From NCBI GenBank assembly GCA_039545295.1, contig BCIK01000008.1:760487-824486 (forward strand): a stretch of 64,000 nt of DNA, given 5' to 3'. Below, piece after piece: positions 23,878 to 36,500 of this stretch; position 1 is the first letter of the stretch; each line of letters starts with the position of its first letter. The notes beneath the pieces were generated by a model. It was not told the origin of the DNA, made no database searches, and saw only the letters and a list, made by a program, of their open reading frames with translations. Both the position numbers and the translations under genes were made by a program. The stretch comes from Udeniomyces pyricola (Eukaryota; Basidiomycota; Tremellomycetes; Cystofilobasidiales; Mrakiaceae).

Positions 23878-24512
23878 TCACGTCTTCAAACGGTAAGAAT
23901 GAGTAGACGAGACGAAACGAAAAAAGAAAAGAAACTTGAGAAAGACACAGCGAGAGTCCGACGGGCGAGTTTAGACACATACCAGGATGACGCCGTCCCC
24001 TCGAACGAACAGCATCTCAACGTTCCGCTTGGCAATCTGAACGGACACCATCAGAGATGAAAAACGAGAAAAACAGAACAAGGGTTTAAAAATACAATCC
24101 GTATGGCAAGGTAGAAGTGTATGATCGAGCCACTTGCAGTGTTTAGAGAGGAAGAGGGACAGAGAGAGAGAGAGAGAGACTCACGCGAATGCTTTCCGCT
24201 CCGGCCTCTTCGTCGACATCGACGATGGTGATGGTCTCCTCGACATCAGATAATATGAGATTCATATGGTTGTCATAAGCCTGGATGGATAGACGTCCAA
24301 ATTGGGAACATCAGCTTACAGCATGAGCGTGGATAGAGCTCGCGAATGGATGAAAGAGTGAAGGCAGAAAGGGGGGGGGGTTGGAGGTGGAAACGGACAT
24401 GAAGAACTCCGGTGAGTTCCCGGTCACCTCTCAGCTTGACATGGACGCGTTCACTGAGAGAAAGCTTGACGAGGTCCAAAGGCTCGGCGACAGTTGTTGG
24501 GGGACCTTCCAT
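23878..24512 (-). CDS. LSM3: U6 snRNA-associated Sm-like protein LSm3
   Basis: LSm3 is part of the LSm1-7 ring (cytoplasmic mRNA decapping) and the LSm2-8 ring that binds the U6 3' end in the nucleus. Exons 24399-24512, 24185-24280, 23983-24036 and 23878-23883 give 89 residues. Sm motif 1 is [20 protein letters not shown] through [16 protein letters not shown], and Sm motif 2 is [11 protein letters not shown]. The alignment to human LSm3 is close over the whole length. The last exon is only two codons (Thr-stop) and is the least certain part, since family members usually carry a slightly longer tail. Intron 1 starts gtccgt; intron 2 begins next to a CT/GA dinucleotide run. Divergent from SEC14. 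Confidence 0.9.
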
Positions 24513-25267
24513 GGTGGTGGGATAGGAGATGGAAGAGGGTAAGGCGGGGTCGCGAGGGATGGGGGATGATGGATGGTGGATGGGCGCGTTGTCGGGGGGC
24601 GTTGGACGTTGGCGCGTTGTCGCAGTGCGTTGATTATACCAATTTATCATAAGTCCTGGCTGCTAGCTGATTACCATTGACGCGAATCGAAGCCCAGCTA
24701 GTGTCGACGATTGTGATTCATGTATATATGCGGGAAAAGATGACACGTTCAGTTCTACTCGAGTTACAAATCGACTATCGAAAGGATGAACTCGATGGCT
24801 CATGGTCCCATGCAGAATGATTAGGAGCGTGACGAATGGGTGTGACGTGTGACATGTGATGAATGATCCAACTGTGATGTGTGACATGTGCCATGTGACA
24901 TGTGACATGTGACATGTGACATGTGACATGTGATGATTGATGATGACCGATGACCTCCTCGCCTCTCCCCTTGCTCCTTTCGCCAGACAGACCTCTCTCT
25001 ATCCACGTCCCCTTTGCTTTGCTTTCTATACACTCCAATCCCTCAACTCGTGAGCTCCCGCATACGATCACCCGTCCATCTCTGCCTTGTCAACCCGACG
25101 TCTGCACGTTCTCACCTCTGCTGCTGCTTCTTTTGGATGTGTGGGGTTCCTAAACGCCTGCCTTGACGTATGCTTGCCTCATCCCCTCGGACTCGCTACC
25201 GTCCAAACACACGCCTCCTCCTGCCCCTCTTCCCTCATCTCATCTTGCTTTCTTTATCTTCAAGTCA
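24513..25267. promoter_or_regulatory. Divergent LSM3/SEC14 upstream region with CATGTGA array
   Basis: About 750 bp between divergent starts. The middle holds six perfect tandem copies of CATGTGA and two further CATGTG sites. The half nearest SEC14 is C/T-rich on the plus strand, as usual for a fungal 5' leader. No coding exon is supported. Confidence 0.5.
24853..24933. repeat. Heptamer tandem repeat (CATGTGA)6 plus flanking copies
   Basis: Six perfect head-to-tail copies of CATGTGA run from 24892 to 24933; additional CATGTG hexamers lie at about 24853 and 24884. CATGTG is an E-box and is the core of the yeast inositol/choline element CATGTGAAAT. Confidence 0.85.
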
Positions 25268-27439
25268 ATGACTCACGCCACCGCCTCTTCGACCCCTTCC
25301 GAGCTCTCGGGCCACCTCGGTCATCTGTACGTACTCTGATCTTACTTCGCTTTCTTTCTTCGTTTCCATCACCTGCCCGTCCCCGTTCAATCTCCACCCT
25401 CTGCCTTCTTCTTTCTCCCCTGCCGCTCGATGAGTTGTCCCTTCCGCGTCCGACTTGTTCCCGCGTGTTTTCGTGCTCCATCACTGACCTCTTGTCCTCT
25501 CTCCGTCCGCTACGACTTACAACCCTTTCAGTACCCCCGAACAGGAGGCTACACTCCAGACGTTCCGCCAGAACCTCGTTGCTGCCAACCTTTGTCCTGT
25601 CGATCCCTTCGCTCCCGAGGTCATCGCCGCCGGTCCTGGGTCCGTTTCCTCCTTTGCTTTCGCATCATACCCTATCCTTCTCTTTTTGCCTCTCTTTCTC
25701 GCTCTTGCTGCTTCGTTTCTCGCTCTCCCCATGAACTCACACGAAGTGCACCAATCTGTGTTACAGCTACAACCGTTACGACGATGGCACCCTTCTGCGG
25801 TTCCTTCGAGCGAGGAAGTTTGACCTCACCGCCGCTCAAGAGATGTGGCGCGCTAACGAGGAATGGAGGAAGAGCTACGGTACCGACCAGATCAGGCAGT
25901 GAGTAGGACAATCCGTCCTCCTCTTTTGGTGCCCTTGAGCTTAGTTGCGCAGGCATCGGCAGATCAAGGGCTCCCGGCTCGGTGAGGCTAGCGGAGCGAG
26001 ACTTTGCTGTGCTCGTTGGCCTGGTTTCTACTCGATCGCTGATGACGCACGCTCCCCTCGCTTGTTTGCTTCCCTCGTGCTCTCCGCCGACAGCACGTTC
26101 GACTACCCGACCGGCGTCGAGAAGGAGACCATCAACAAGTACTACCCGCAGTACTGTACGTCTTACTTTATTCCCTCATGCACGCTGTTGTCGCGCCGTG
26201 GATGGCATTTGAATCGTGGCCATGCTGATAGATGTCTGTCTGGGTTGTGTTGCTTCTTGCAGACCACAAGGTACGCTTCATGCGAACGAGCCTGATCCTC
26301 ATCCAACGTTTTTCCTCTTCTTTCTCCGATCGACTGACCATTTACCGTGTTGATGACCTTCTACGGACGTCCTGGGATTGCACGGCATAGTGTGACAAGG
26401 TATGCATACCTACTTTGTCTTCGAGCACCTTGTGACTATCATCACGCGTCTGACATGCACCGCCGCCCTGCCGCCTCCCTACCTCTCATCATTCGTTACC
26501 CAATTCTCTTAGGATGGCCGACCCGTGTACGTCGAGATTCTCGGTCAGCTCGACATGAACAAGCTCTTCTCGGCGACGACCCAGGAGCGCATGCTCAAGT
26601 GTCTCGTCTACGAGTACGAGAAGTTCCTCCGTGAGCGTCTGCCGGCGTGCGAGGCTGCCACCGGCAAGACGGTCGAGACGTCGTGCACTATCCTCGACCT
26701 GAACGGCGTTGGACTCTCCAACTTCTACAAGGTCAAGGGCTACGTCGGAGAGGCCAGTAAGATTGGACAGAACTACTGTGAGTTTGTCCCGTCATGTCAT
26801 TACTGATAGCATGCGACTGGAGAGTTGGCTTGAGGTCACATGCTGATTCTCGATGCGCGACGTGCATGATACTTCGCTTGTCCCTTGTAGACCCTGAGAC
26901 CATGGGCAAGTTCTTCATCGTACGTTGCTCTACAACCTCATGACCTGGCCGCAGCCAATGCTGTGCTCTGTGACAAATACTCAACTCAATCTTGGTTCTC
27001 GACCCACATCATGTTCTCTCTCAGATCAACTCTCCTTATCTCTTCTCGACCGTTTGGTCGCTCGTCAAGCCTTGGTTGGACGAGGTCACCGTCAAGAAGA
27101 TCTCCATCCCTGGCCGAGACTGGAAGACCCAGCTTCTCGCCCAGATCCCGGCGGAGAACCTCGAGACGCGATTCGGCGGCAAGAGCGTCGACCCAAGCAC
27201 GAGCGATGCTGGACCCTGGAACACGGATGAGGGTAGAAGGGGTGAGTTTGCCTGGTCTTGTTTCCATTCGTGTTTCTTTTGTTGTCTTCTTCGTACTGAA
27301 GATGGGTCAGAATCGCTTGTCAGAGGGAAAAAGACTAACCGACTACCCTCGACCCTCTCTTGTTGCTCTCCCTTGAATTTGTTCTCCTTCATCAGCCGTT
27401 GCCGCCGTTCAGGAGAAGTACGGCATGGTCCAGGCATAG
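25268..27439 (+). CDS. SEC14: Sec14-type phosphatidylinositol/phosphatidylcholine transfer protein
   Basis: Sec14 exchanges PI and PC between membranes and coordinates Golgi lipid signalling with secretion. Ten exons give 310 residues (yeast 304): 25268-25326, 25532-25639, 25767-25898, 26094-26155, 26263-26270, 26391-26399, 26513-26777, 26891-26919, 27025-27241, 27396-27439. The N-terminal CRAL-TRIO-N part reads [15 protein letters not shown] and [20 protein letters not shown]; the lipid-binding lobe has [54 protein letters not shown] and [17 protein letters not shown]. It ends EKYGMVQA. Exons 5 and 6 are only 8 and 9 nt and encode the conserved YHKCDKDG bridge, so they are needed for a sensible protein. 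Donors mix gtacgt, gtccgt and gtgagt. The upstream CATGTGA array resembles an inositol-responsive element. Confidence 0.93.
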
Positions 27440-28472
27440 ACGCTTCGTCATTCATCGTTCGACATTTGTTTTTCTTTCTTTCGTGAGTACGATTACCGTG
27501 CTGAAATTCTTTGTCATGATCCATCTGCGTTGACGCCCTCCTAGAGCTTGACTGACTGGCTTCCGACGTTTCTTTTGTTTCTGTTGCAGGCTAGGTAGAG
27601 AGAGAGGTAGAGAGAGAGAGAAAGATGTTTTAATGCGCCTCTGTTTTTTTTCGCACTGTTCTTTCGGAATGCTTCCCTTTTTCTGTCCCAGCCTTCTACC
27701 ACTATTTCTTGCTCTTCCATATCTCTTTTTGGTTGCATTCGACTTGTTACAGCTTCCTCCCCCCCCCCCCTTCTCCGTCTTTCTCTCCACTCTCCGATTG
27801 CCCTCTTGGTTTCTTTATCTTATGAAAACACCATCCGTGTATCCCTTCTTCCCATTGATCCCTGCGTCTGACGATATTCTCGTCGATCTCTCTCACGTTC
27901 CATTAGTCATTCGTTTTGCTGATGTTTCTCTGCTAAACGCGTTTGTCATACATATGGGCATCAATACGAATTGGAAGAAAACAAGAAATGATGATGGTGA
28001 TGGGTTATATATATACATATGCATATACATATATATGGTGTGATTTAGCAAACGTCAGGTTGTGTTGGATTGATTCACGCACGTTGCTGCTGGAAGCTGC
28101 TGCTACCGTGCTCTGCCCTTGCCAACTGACTCCCATTCCCTCCTCCCTCACCTTCATATCCCATATCCATATCGACCACGACCACAACGACGGTCTCCAT
28201 CACTGACCTCTTGACCCATCTGTAAATCCTGTCCCTTGCAGATCAACGCGAGCCGCTTGTTCGCACCTCATCCCTCCGCCTCTCACGCGTCCGCGTTCGC
28301 TTGCTGACGTCGCTGCCTCTTATTACCTGCTTTCCCGGTCATCTGCCCATCCGTCCGCTCATTCCCCCCCCCCCCCCCTTCCCCTCTGCCCCTCTCAGCC
28401 ACCCTCCAACCTTTGATCGTTCCACCTCCCAAAACCATCCATCCGCCCATCCTTTCTCGGTCTCATTCCACC
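27440..28472. other. Intergenic, SEC14 3' flank / VTC1 upstream
   Basis: About 1 kb. It has GA-rich DNA near 27600, a poly-C run near 27763, an alternating AT/CATATA stretch at about 28006-28036 and a second poly-C run near 28367. No exon is supported. The right end is C-rich 5' leader of VTC1. Confidence 0.45.
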
Positions 28473-30232
28473 ATGTCGACTCAGCCGCTACTTCAAAGGA
28501 CGGCCGCTAAGCGGATCGCGCTCCCCGTTCGGCAGGAACCCAAGGTACGTCAGAGCTTTGCCTACTCGCGAGTTTCCTTCTCACGCGAGGTCAGAACACA
28601 ACGGACTAGGAACGTCCCCTCAGGGATGCACAAGAAAGAGCGGGTGATTTTGTTTTGGTGAACTAGACACGCCTTTGCTCTAAGCATCCATCGCGATTTC
28701 TGAGACAGACAGATAGACAGACAGATAGACAGACACAAACAGGCGTGTAGAGACCCGAGACCTCCTTCCCCCCCTCCCCCTTTCTCTCCGTCTCGCTCCC
28801 ACTCGTGCCTATCGACATCGTACTCTCAACCAATCAACCCTAACTATCTCACCGTCCCAACGCAGTTGTCCAGAACGTTCCTACAAGAACGAAAAGCATC
28901 AGCCTCTCCTACGAGGCCAATCGCCGACTAGCAGTTCACACGAACATCTTCACATGCACATACACATACATGCCTCCTCTCCTTCGTCAAACACGTCTCT
29001 AAACTAACCTGGCTCTCCTTCCCGTCCATCTCTCACCCTTTCATCTGTTCTTCCTTGGTCTTCATTCTTTACCTCGGAAACCTGACGTTTGTTGCCCAGG
29101 TCTTCTTCGCCAACGAACGAACCTACCTCTCATGGATGCACTTTTCCATCGTTCTCGGCGGGCTCGCCGTCGGCCTCCTCAACTTTGGCGATAAGCTCTC
29201 CAAGATCTTTGGCGCGTGCTACACGCTGATAGGTACGGAGCCGATTTTGTTTTTATTTTTGTTGGCATTGGGGCTTGGTGTCGTAGTCTCCTTTGGTTCT
29301 TGGGCGAAAAAAAAAAGAAGAAGAGAGTCATAGATCTCTCTTCCATTCAGACTTCCCGATTCCGATAACAAGAGAAGAAACCTCCATCCTTTGACTGAAC
29401 AACATACCAATTCCCCCCTCCCCTCTCCCCCTTCTCACACACACGCACCCCGTCTCTTTGAAACCTGAACCGACGCTGCCGGTATCATTTTTCTTCTTCT
29501 TCTTGTTGACACCCCTCTTAGCGATGGCCATGATGGGTTACGCTCTCTTCCGTTACCACCAGCGAGCCAACGCCATCAGGAAAAAGTCCCAAGCGTACGA
29601 CGATCGAATCGGCCCGGTCAGTATAAATCTCTGTTCTCTCTTCCCTTTTCTGATGGATCCGACTCGATGCTTGGGTATTTTGCGTTTTGGGGAAGGGGGG
29701 GGGGGGGGGAAGGGCGTTTTTGTCTCTAATGAATCTGCTCGCTGACGATACTTGCATCTTTGCTCTCTTTTCTTCCCGTCCTTTTCGACCTGACTTTTCA
29801 AACTTTCGGACAAAAAAAAAACAAAAACAAAAAACGCCATGTTTTCGACTTGGATTAGACTATCCTCTGTGTGGTCCTCATCATCTCTGTCCTCACCAAC
29901 GTGATCTTCAAGTTGGGTACGTCAAGAATCAATGATTGAATAAATAAAAATCGTTCTTTTGATCTAAAAAGAATCTTCAAAAACGAGGATGGGTTGGGGT
30001 TTCGTTGGGAATACTGATTGATCTTTTTTTTTCCTACTTTTTTTTTCTTCTCTCCTGCATGGTTTTTTCTCTCTTCTTCTCCACCTGGTTTTTTTTTATC
30101 CTCCTTTTCTTCCTGTCTATTCATCTTCCTTTTCTCGTCTTCTGAACTTCCCTTCCAACGTCTTCTCCACCTTTTTCCTTTCTCCTAATCAACTTCCCTC
30201 TAACGTACACACCACCAGTTTACGAAGAGTAA
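28473..30232 (+). CDS. VTC1: Vacuolar transporter chaperone subunit Vtc1
   Basis: Vtc1 is the small membrane subunit of the VTC complex, which makes inorganic polyphosphate and moves it into the vacuole. Exons 28473-28544, 29100-29232, 29522-29616, 29859-29916 and 30219-30232 give 123 residues (yeast 129). After MSTQPLLQRTAAKRIALPVR comes VFFANERTYLSWMHFSIVLG, the DUF202/VTC signature, then GLAVGLLNFGDK, a second helix AMAMMGYALFRYHQRA, the loop IRKKSQAYDDRIGP and a third helix TILCVVLIISVLTNVIFKL. It ends VYEE. Intron 1 is 555 nt, long for this window, and contains GACA/GATA repeats near 28710. Donors are gtacgt, gtacgg, gtcagt and gtacgt. The last coding exon has 14 nt. Confidence 0.92.
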
Positions 30233-30807
30233 AAGAAATGAAAAAACCCCTCAACCTCTTCCATCCTTACTTTTTTTCCCGGCTTTTTCCCTCTCGCGCG
30301 CTTGGGGATAGGGGTTTTCTTTTTGAAAAACGTTCATGCATAACATGTGTAGATAATCATTCCCCTTTTTTTTTCCTAGGGATCTTGCTCCAATCCATCC
30401 CAGCTACGTGACGGCAGCCTTGGTCTGCGTCTTGAAATGAGAACATAAGAAAGAAGAGAAGAAGAAGAAGAAGAAAAAGAAAAAGAAAGAAAACAGAGAA
30501 GAATGGAGATAAAACGATCCTCCCCCCCCCCCCCTTTAACCCCCTTGGAAAGTGAACCGTTCTCTTGGCGCAGTTCCCAAGCCGATCCGCGCGGTTACTA
30601 CTACAGTACCAGTGGTCGATAGTGGTAGTACGTGGTCGATTTTTAAAGGGAGGAGGGGGGGGGGGGAAGGACAATTCCGATTGCAGAGGCCTTCGCGGCC
30701 GCTCGTCTCTCGATTCAAACCTCTTGCTCCGCCCCCCCCGCCGTGCTCCCCCCCCCCCTCTTCCCTTCTCTCTCTTTCTGATCTACCTCACTTCACTTCA
30801 CGTCACT
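30233..30807. other. Convergent 3' flanks of VTC1 and twinfilin
   Basis: About 575 bp between converging genes, with GAA/AAG-rich DNA near 30460, poly-C near 30525 and several G/C runs near 30650 and 30740. No gene is seen; frames here follow the homopolymers. Confidence 0.45.
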
Positions 30808-32906
30808 TCACTCCTCCTCCGCCGCCGCCGACTGAGGTTTCCCCCATTGAGCCGCCGCGGCCGCGACCCTCCCACCTGTCCCCGCTCGTCTCGGTGGCCC
30901 TCTGGGTTTCGCAAACCCAGTACCATTGCCAACTCCCCCCGCTGGCGTTGTCGTTCCAGCAGCAAGGGGAGGATCGGTAGATCCAACGGACGTAGAGGGA
31001 GTAGAGGAGGATCGAATCGGGGCTTGATACGACGACGGGTTACTCAAGGACTCATTGGAAGTTGAAATCGGTTCAACCGAGTTGGTGGTGGTGGTGGTGG
31101 TGGTAGGGGTGGTAGGAGTGAGAGATGAGGATGGGAAGGAAGGACCGGTCGTAGCGGATCGAGTTGGAAATCGGGTTGGGTTGGAAGACGAAGATGATGA
31201 AGAAGAAGCGAGAAGGGGTTGGAGTTCGGAGAGGAGTTCGGATTCGGTTAGGGATGCGGGTTCAGAGGTCTCGAGCTGGGAGGAGGCGAAGAGAAGGAGG
31301 AAGGGGGAGAAGGGGGGGGGGGAGGTGTAATAGTCATAAGTGTTAGTCTCAACCAACGACTTATGGGTGAAAATAGATTCCTTCCCCCCCTTCCCACCGG
31401 GAATGTAAAAAAAAAAAAAAAAGAACGACGCCACGCATGTTTACCTTTTTACGAACGTCGATCCCTACGATCTCTTTGACTTTAGCGACCAAGCTCGCGA
31501 CCGAAGACGAATACACCATCCGGCTCTTGATCGGGCTCTTAGGCGGGCACGTATAGATGAACACCACGATGGGCTCCACCCCAGTCGTCGATGAGCCAGG
31601 CGGGGCATAGGAGAAGAACGTGTACTGCGGAGAGGTCAAAGGCAGATGAGAGGAGAGGTCTTTGAGCGTCGTGGTGGATTGGGAGGAAAGGTTGAGGAGG
31701 GTCGTGTTTTTAGCGTCGAGGGCCTGGAGAAAGATAGGGTGAAGAAGGGGAAAGAGAATGGAAGAGATGGTAAAGGATGAGTATCTACAGCGGAGTCTAG
31801 AGGTTCTTTTTTAGGTTGCCACAAGGGATTTGGATGATGTGATTAACTACAAGAGGAATCCGAAACAAACAAACAAACAAACAAAAAAGAGACATAGAGG
31901 GATTTTTTTTTCTCCCTTCAACTTACCAATCCAACCAACTTTCCACCCTCACTCTTGAGTTCCTTCAATGCGTTCTCGATACCTTCGCCCCAAGTCAAGC
32001 CGCCTCCCAAACCACCCAACGCCAATGGTCCTCCTCTTCTACCTGTACCCCTCATCCCGTCTTCCTTGGCGGCCTCAAACTCGGCCTGCTTGACTTCGGC
32101 CAGGGCCTTTTCGCGTTCCGTCAGGGGATGAGGCGCGGCGAGCGCGGCGAGATGGGCCCGATAGCCGGCGGGCGTCAATTCGGAAAGCGTCGTAGCGTGA
32201 ATGCTGTCCGTCTGGATGAGTCGGATCAATCAAGAGAGGAAGAGAATGTAGGGTCGGGGATGAGAGGGGATTGAGATGGGATGAGCTTGAGATGACGATG
32301 ACGATGACAAGGGAAATTGATTGGGAAAGGCCCAAACATCCCCCACACACAATCGACCCCCTCCTTCCGTCCGAGCAACGCGTCAGAAGGGAAACGAAAC
32401 GCACAAAGTGGGTCTCTCCGAGAGCTTTCGTCAGTCGAGCCTTTGAGGACGAATAGAGCATTTTCTCTCGGACTTTGGCTCCATCAGGTACCTGGGCAAA
32501 GGAAAGGGAACAGGAGAGTAGGTTGATTAGATCAGTCGACGTGTAGTTGGACAAGGAGAAGCTTTCAGGACCCCGGTTCCCATCTCTTTCCCCCCTTCCC
32601 CCCCGCCCCCCTTCCTTCCCTAACAAACAATGAAACTCCTCCTCCTGAGGTTGAGCCGGTGGTTGATGAGCTTACATAAGTAATGAAACACCATCCCTTG
32701 CCGTTTCCCAACGCATAGAGAATGTAACATGCCTCGGTCGGAGCGACATCGATGAGGCCGAAATCGGCTTCGACAGATCCTTGGCTGGGCTGCTCGTGAT
32801 GGATGATGGCTTGCTCGTTCTGGATCTTGACGACGAGGAATCGGGTCGTCGAGTTGAAAGAGGTGGCGGTAGTAAACTTATCGAGGAGAGACTGTTGGAC
32901 GCCCAT
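30808..32906 (-). CDS. TWF1: Twinfilin, actin monomer-binding protein with long C-terminal tail
   Basis: Twinfilin has two ADF-homology domains, sequesters ADP-actin and speeds barbed-end depolymerisation in cortical patches. Exons 32676-32906, 32405-32491, 31927-32211, 31445-31723 and 30808-31275 give 449 residues. ADF-H 1 includes TTRFLVVKIQNEQAIIHHEQ and CYILYALGNGKGWCFITYVP followed by DGAKVREKMLYSSSKARL. ADF-H 2 includes YTFFSYAPPG, VVFIYTCPPKSPIKSRMVYS and VASLVAKVKEIVGIDVRKK. The tail of about 155 residues is Ser/Thr-rich and ends with KPRGPPRRAGTGGRV plus an acidic end; the KPRGP-type motif matches the capping-protein-binding tail of fungal twinfilins. Usual length is about 330-350, so the linker is expanded. 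Donors are gtaagc, gtgcgt, gtaagt and gtaaac. Confidence 0.88.
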
Positions 32907-33540
32907 GGTTGTGGGGTGTGGTTGAGGAAGGAACGAAAGGGGGAAAGGGGGAGGGATGGGGTCAGAACGTGATGGCTTCGAGGACAGGACGGCTTCGAGC
33001 GACATCTCATCGAATCATCATCATCATCATCGACATCATCATCATCACATATCACTGGCCCACCATGGCATCACCGAATGACGCCGCCCTTCCGCATTGA
33101 TGCTGCATGTTGAGCTATAAGTTGTAGCCATCATTGTTTACTCATCATGAGACTCAACTGGCAACTGGCCACACTGATGCATCGAGCATCCAATAAAAGT
33201 CGACTCACACTATCACCACCACGGCCAAAACATGACGCCAAATTAAACGGATCGAACTACGTTATACGAAGAAGAAGAAGAAGAAGAAGAAGAAAAAGAA
33301 GAGAAAAAAAAAACACCCTAGTAGTGGGGGAGGTTACAAGAAAAGAGATAATCAAATGCAGGGCGAGAACAATCGCAAATCAAAGCAAAGCATCCTCAGC
33401 CAAAGGCTCGGTACAAACACAAACGAGCACAAAAGACCTAACACAGAAAGAAACAGAATTAAAACAACAGAGACAACCAAAAGAGCAACCATGGGAAAGA
33501 AAGAAAGAGAAGCAGGGGCAAAGCAGAACAAACAACGTCA
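32907..33540. other. Intergenic, twinfilin upstream / KHA1 3' flank
   Basis: About 630 bp between two minus-strand genes. It contains TCA triplets near 33015 and a GAA triplet run at about 33268-33301. No gene is seen. Confidence 0.45.
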
Positions 33541-36500
33541 CTACACGTCCATCGGTTGCTTCTTTGCCATCGCCGCCTGGACGACTAGATAACTCGCTTC
33601 TCTTGGAGCCCCAATAACGATAGCCGTCGCGATATCGCCCATCGTCTTGCGCATTTCTGCCCCTGTGGAAGGCGAGACCCCACTCGTGCTGAGGATGCCG
33701 GCAATCTCTCCCGAGGCCGCAGCTTCAATCTCGGGTGCAAGGGTCCCATGGCGACGGCCTCTACCGGCGAGAACGATGAGGCTCTTCTTCGTATCGGCAA
33801 GCGTGGGTGCATTGGTCGAAAGGTAAGAAAGAACGGTCGCGAGAGGTGTCGACGTGCCGAGAGTGTGGAAAGCCATGGCGGACGAGGCAAGTGGGCCAGT
33901 CGAGAAGTGGTCGTAACAAATATCGTCGGCGCTTGAAGAATCGAGCCGAGCTTGCGTCAAATTACCCTCGTCGTGCTTGGGCATGACCTGAACCTGATGA
34001 GTGGGAAACGGTGTCGGGAACAAGAAGGACGGTTAGTTCTCAATCGCTTTCGAGCAACTACGGACACATCGCCTCACGAGAGCATCAACGTACCGAATTG
34101 TTCCTACCCATTGTCAGTTGGTTCCGGACCATGGCCGTTTCATGCGCCTTGAGGTCACCGCCACTTTCCTCTGAGCTCGACATGACAGAAAGAGCAGCAC
34201 CACTTTGTCCGTTGTCAACCTTGGGACTGCTGTCATGCTCGCCGAGCTTGGTTCGGATCACCGTCGCCGTCACGCCTGGGTTGGCATTGCAAAGTTGGAC
34301 GGCAAGCGATAGAGCGAGGCGCGAATCAGGCCCACCGTTGAAGACGACCAGCAGGTGATGACCAGTGGAAAGCGTGCCGAGATCCGAGGCAAGGCCATGG
34401 TGGATGAAAAGAGCGACCTGCAGTCCGTCGAGAAGAGCATGTCAGTATAGGAATTTGACCCAATCCATCACACAAATGGACGTCTATACTCACATCTCGG
34501 TGGCAGTCAGAGAATACCTGTCGAAGGAAGTGCGAGTATAGTGGGCTACCGCCAACACCGGTGCTAAAGAGCGACTCGAACGGGTTCGCCAAGCTGGCAA
34601 CATTGGTTGTGGATCCAAAGCCGAAGGGCACCGTTTGCATCGCAGGAACAATTTCGTCCTTGTCTCCCGAGACGAAAGCGCCCTGGTTCGATGGGGCGGC
34701 GGCAACGTTCCAAGGAATGAGGACGAGCTCGGAGGATTCGGCATGTGAAACAACGGTTTGGGTAAATGAGTCGGAGGGTACGATGGCGAGTGATGGCCAG
34801 ACGGCGATTTGCTTAAGGTAACCAAACTGAATGAACAAACCAAGGCAGCAAGATGAGACAATCAACCAGGATGGGTTTAAGCCAAAGTGTAAGGATTTTT
34901 TTGTCTTGTTAAAGGCTTGGAGACAGGATACGTACAGTCCGGAACACGGTCATGACCATGTCTCGTCGCAAGATCTCCTCCTTCTCATCACTACCCTGCA
35001 TGACGGCGGAGAACCTGCCGGTTAGCTCGATGAGCCTCAGCGCGTCGACCTCGACTTTGATCGGGGTGGAGCCTTCGGCAACCGTTGCAGTAGGTGAAGA
35101 ATGCAGGAGGTCGATGAGGGTCATAGCGGAAGGCAGATGCTCGATTCGGTGAAGGACGACGAGGATCTTAGACGTCACAAGTCGGATACCAGAGACTTGT
35201 CCCTCGCTTGTCGAGGAAGTGACGGAGTCCTTTCGAGGCAACGCTCGGCCAGTTGAGATAGACTCGCGAGCCCAGGCAGGATAGATCCACAGCGTGAGGG
35301 GGGTGGTCTGCATTGTGCCAGAAGAAGTGCGATGTGTGAGTATACCGCCTCATCAACTTGAATCTGACCTGTGTGCGCCTCGAGCAAACTCACAACGAGG
35401 GTACAGATGACGGCCATCATGACAAACATGGAGAAAACTCTCGTGTTGAGGATCCCCGCCGACAAGCCAACGTTGAGAACGATGAGCTCGACCAGACCTT
35501 TGCATGACTGCGAAGATGATACAAGGGCAATCCCAGCGTTAGACCTCCGATGGGACAAGGGAGCACAGCTCGAAGGAGGAGAGAAACCTACCATCAACGT
35601 GCCGATCGCCAAGCTCTCTCGAGTGTTAAAGTTGTTCAACCTCGCCGCACCAGCACAGCCTGCAAACTTGGCGGCGAACGCAACGACGATGAGAAGGATG
35701 GTGTAACCCCAGGCGATACCGCTGTCAAGAAGACCAAGGTCGGTCTTGAGTCCGGAAAGGGCAAAATACTGTATTCAGAAGTAAGAAAAATATTAAGAAA
35801 AAAACAAGGAGATATAGATAAGCAGGGCTTCCGGTACCGGACATTCTGCTAGAGGAGCGACAAGACGTACGAGGGGAAGGAAGAGAATTGTCACGAGATC
35901 TTCGATCTTTTCGACAAGCGCAATGGCAAACCCGCCCTCGCGCGGGATGGCAAATGCACACACAAAACCTCCAAAAATGGGGTGAACACCAATGATATCC
36001 GTGACGAAAGCTGATGCGAAGACGAGGAAAAAGGTCAAAGTCCTGACAAAAGCAGAAAACGCAGCATCAGCGTAAGACCTGACCGCTGTTCCTCTGATTG
36101 TAACCAAAAGAGAGAAGCTCACATCATGACAGGTGTCGGATGACCGGCTTCAATACTACCAGTGCGGACAGCGAGCCAGTGGAACATCCACTTGATTGGG
36201 AAGACAAGAATCAACACCCAACCGACGGCAATCAACAGGATGTATAGGGCAGTCAACCCAGACGCATTTGCTCCGGCGGCAGCATTGACGAGAGCGACTG
36301 TGAAAAGATGAAAAATGTCAAGGGAAGAAGTAGATTGTTTCCGAGTTGTGAGCGTAAGTCAGAATGCCCCTGGAACAGGCAACCCAAACAGACATGTGTG
36401 AGAGCCCACGTACCAGTGAGGGCAAGCAGGACCCATCCGACAACGTCGTTTCCAACACCGGCCGAGAGGACAACAACACCGACGGTGGTGTCGAGAAGCT

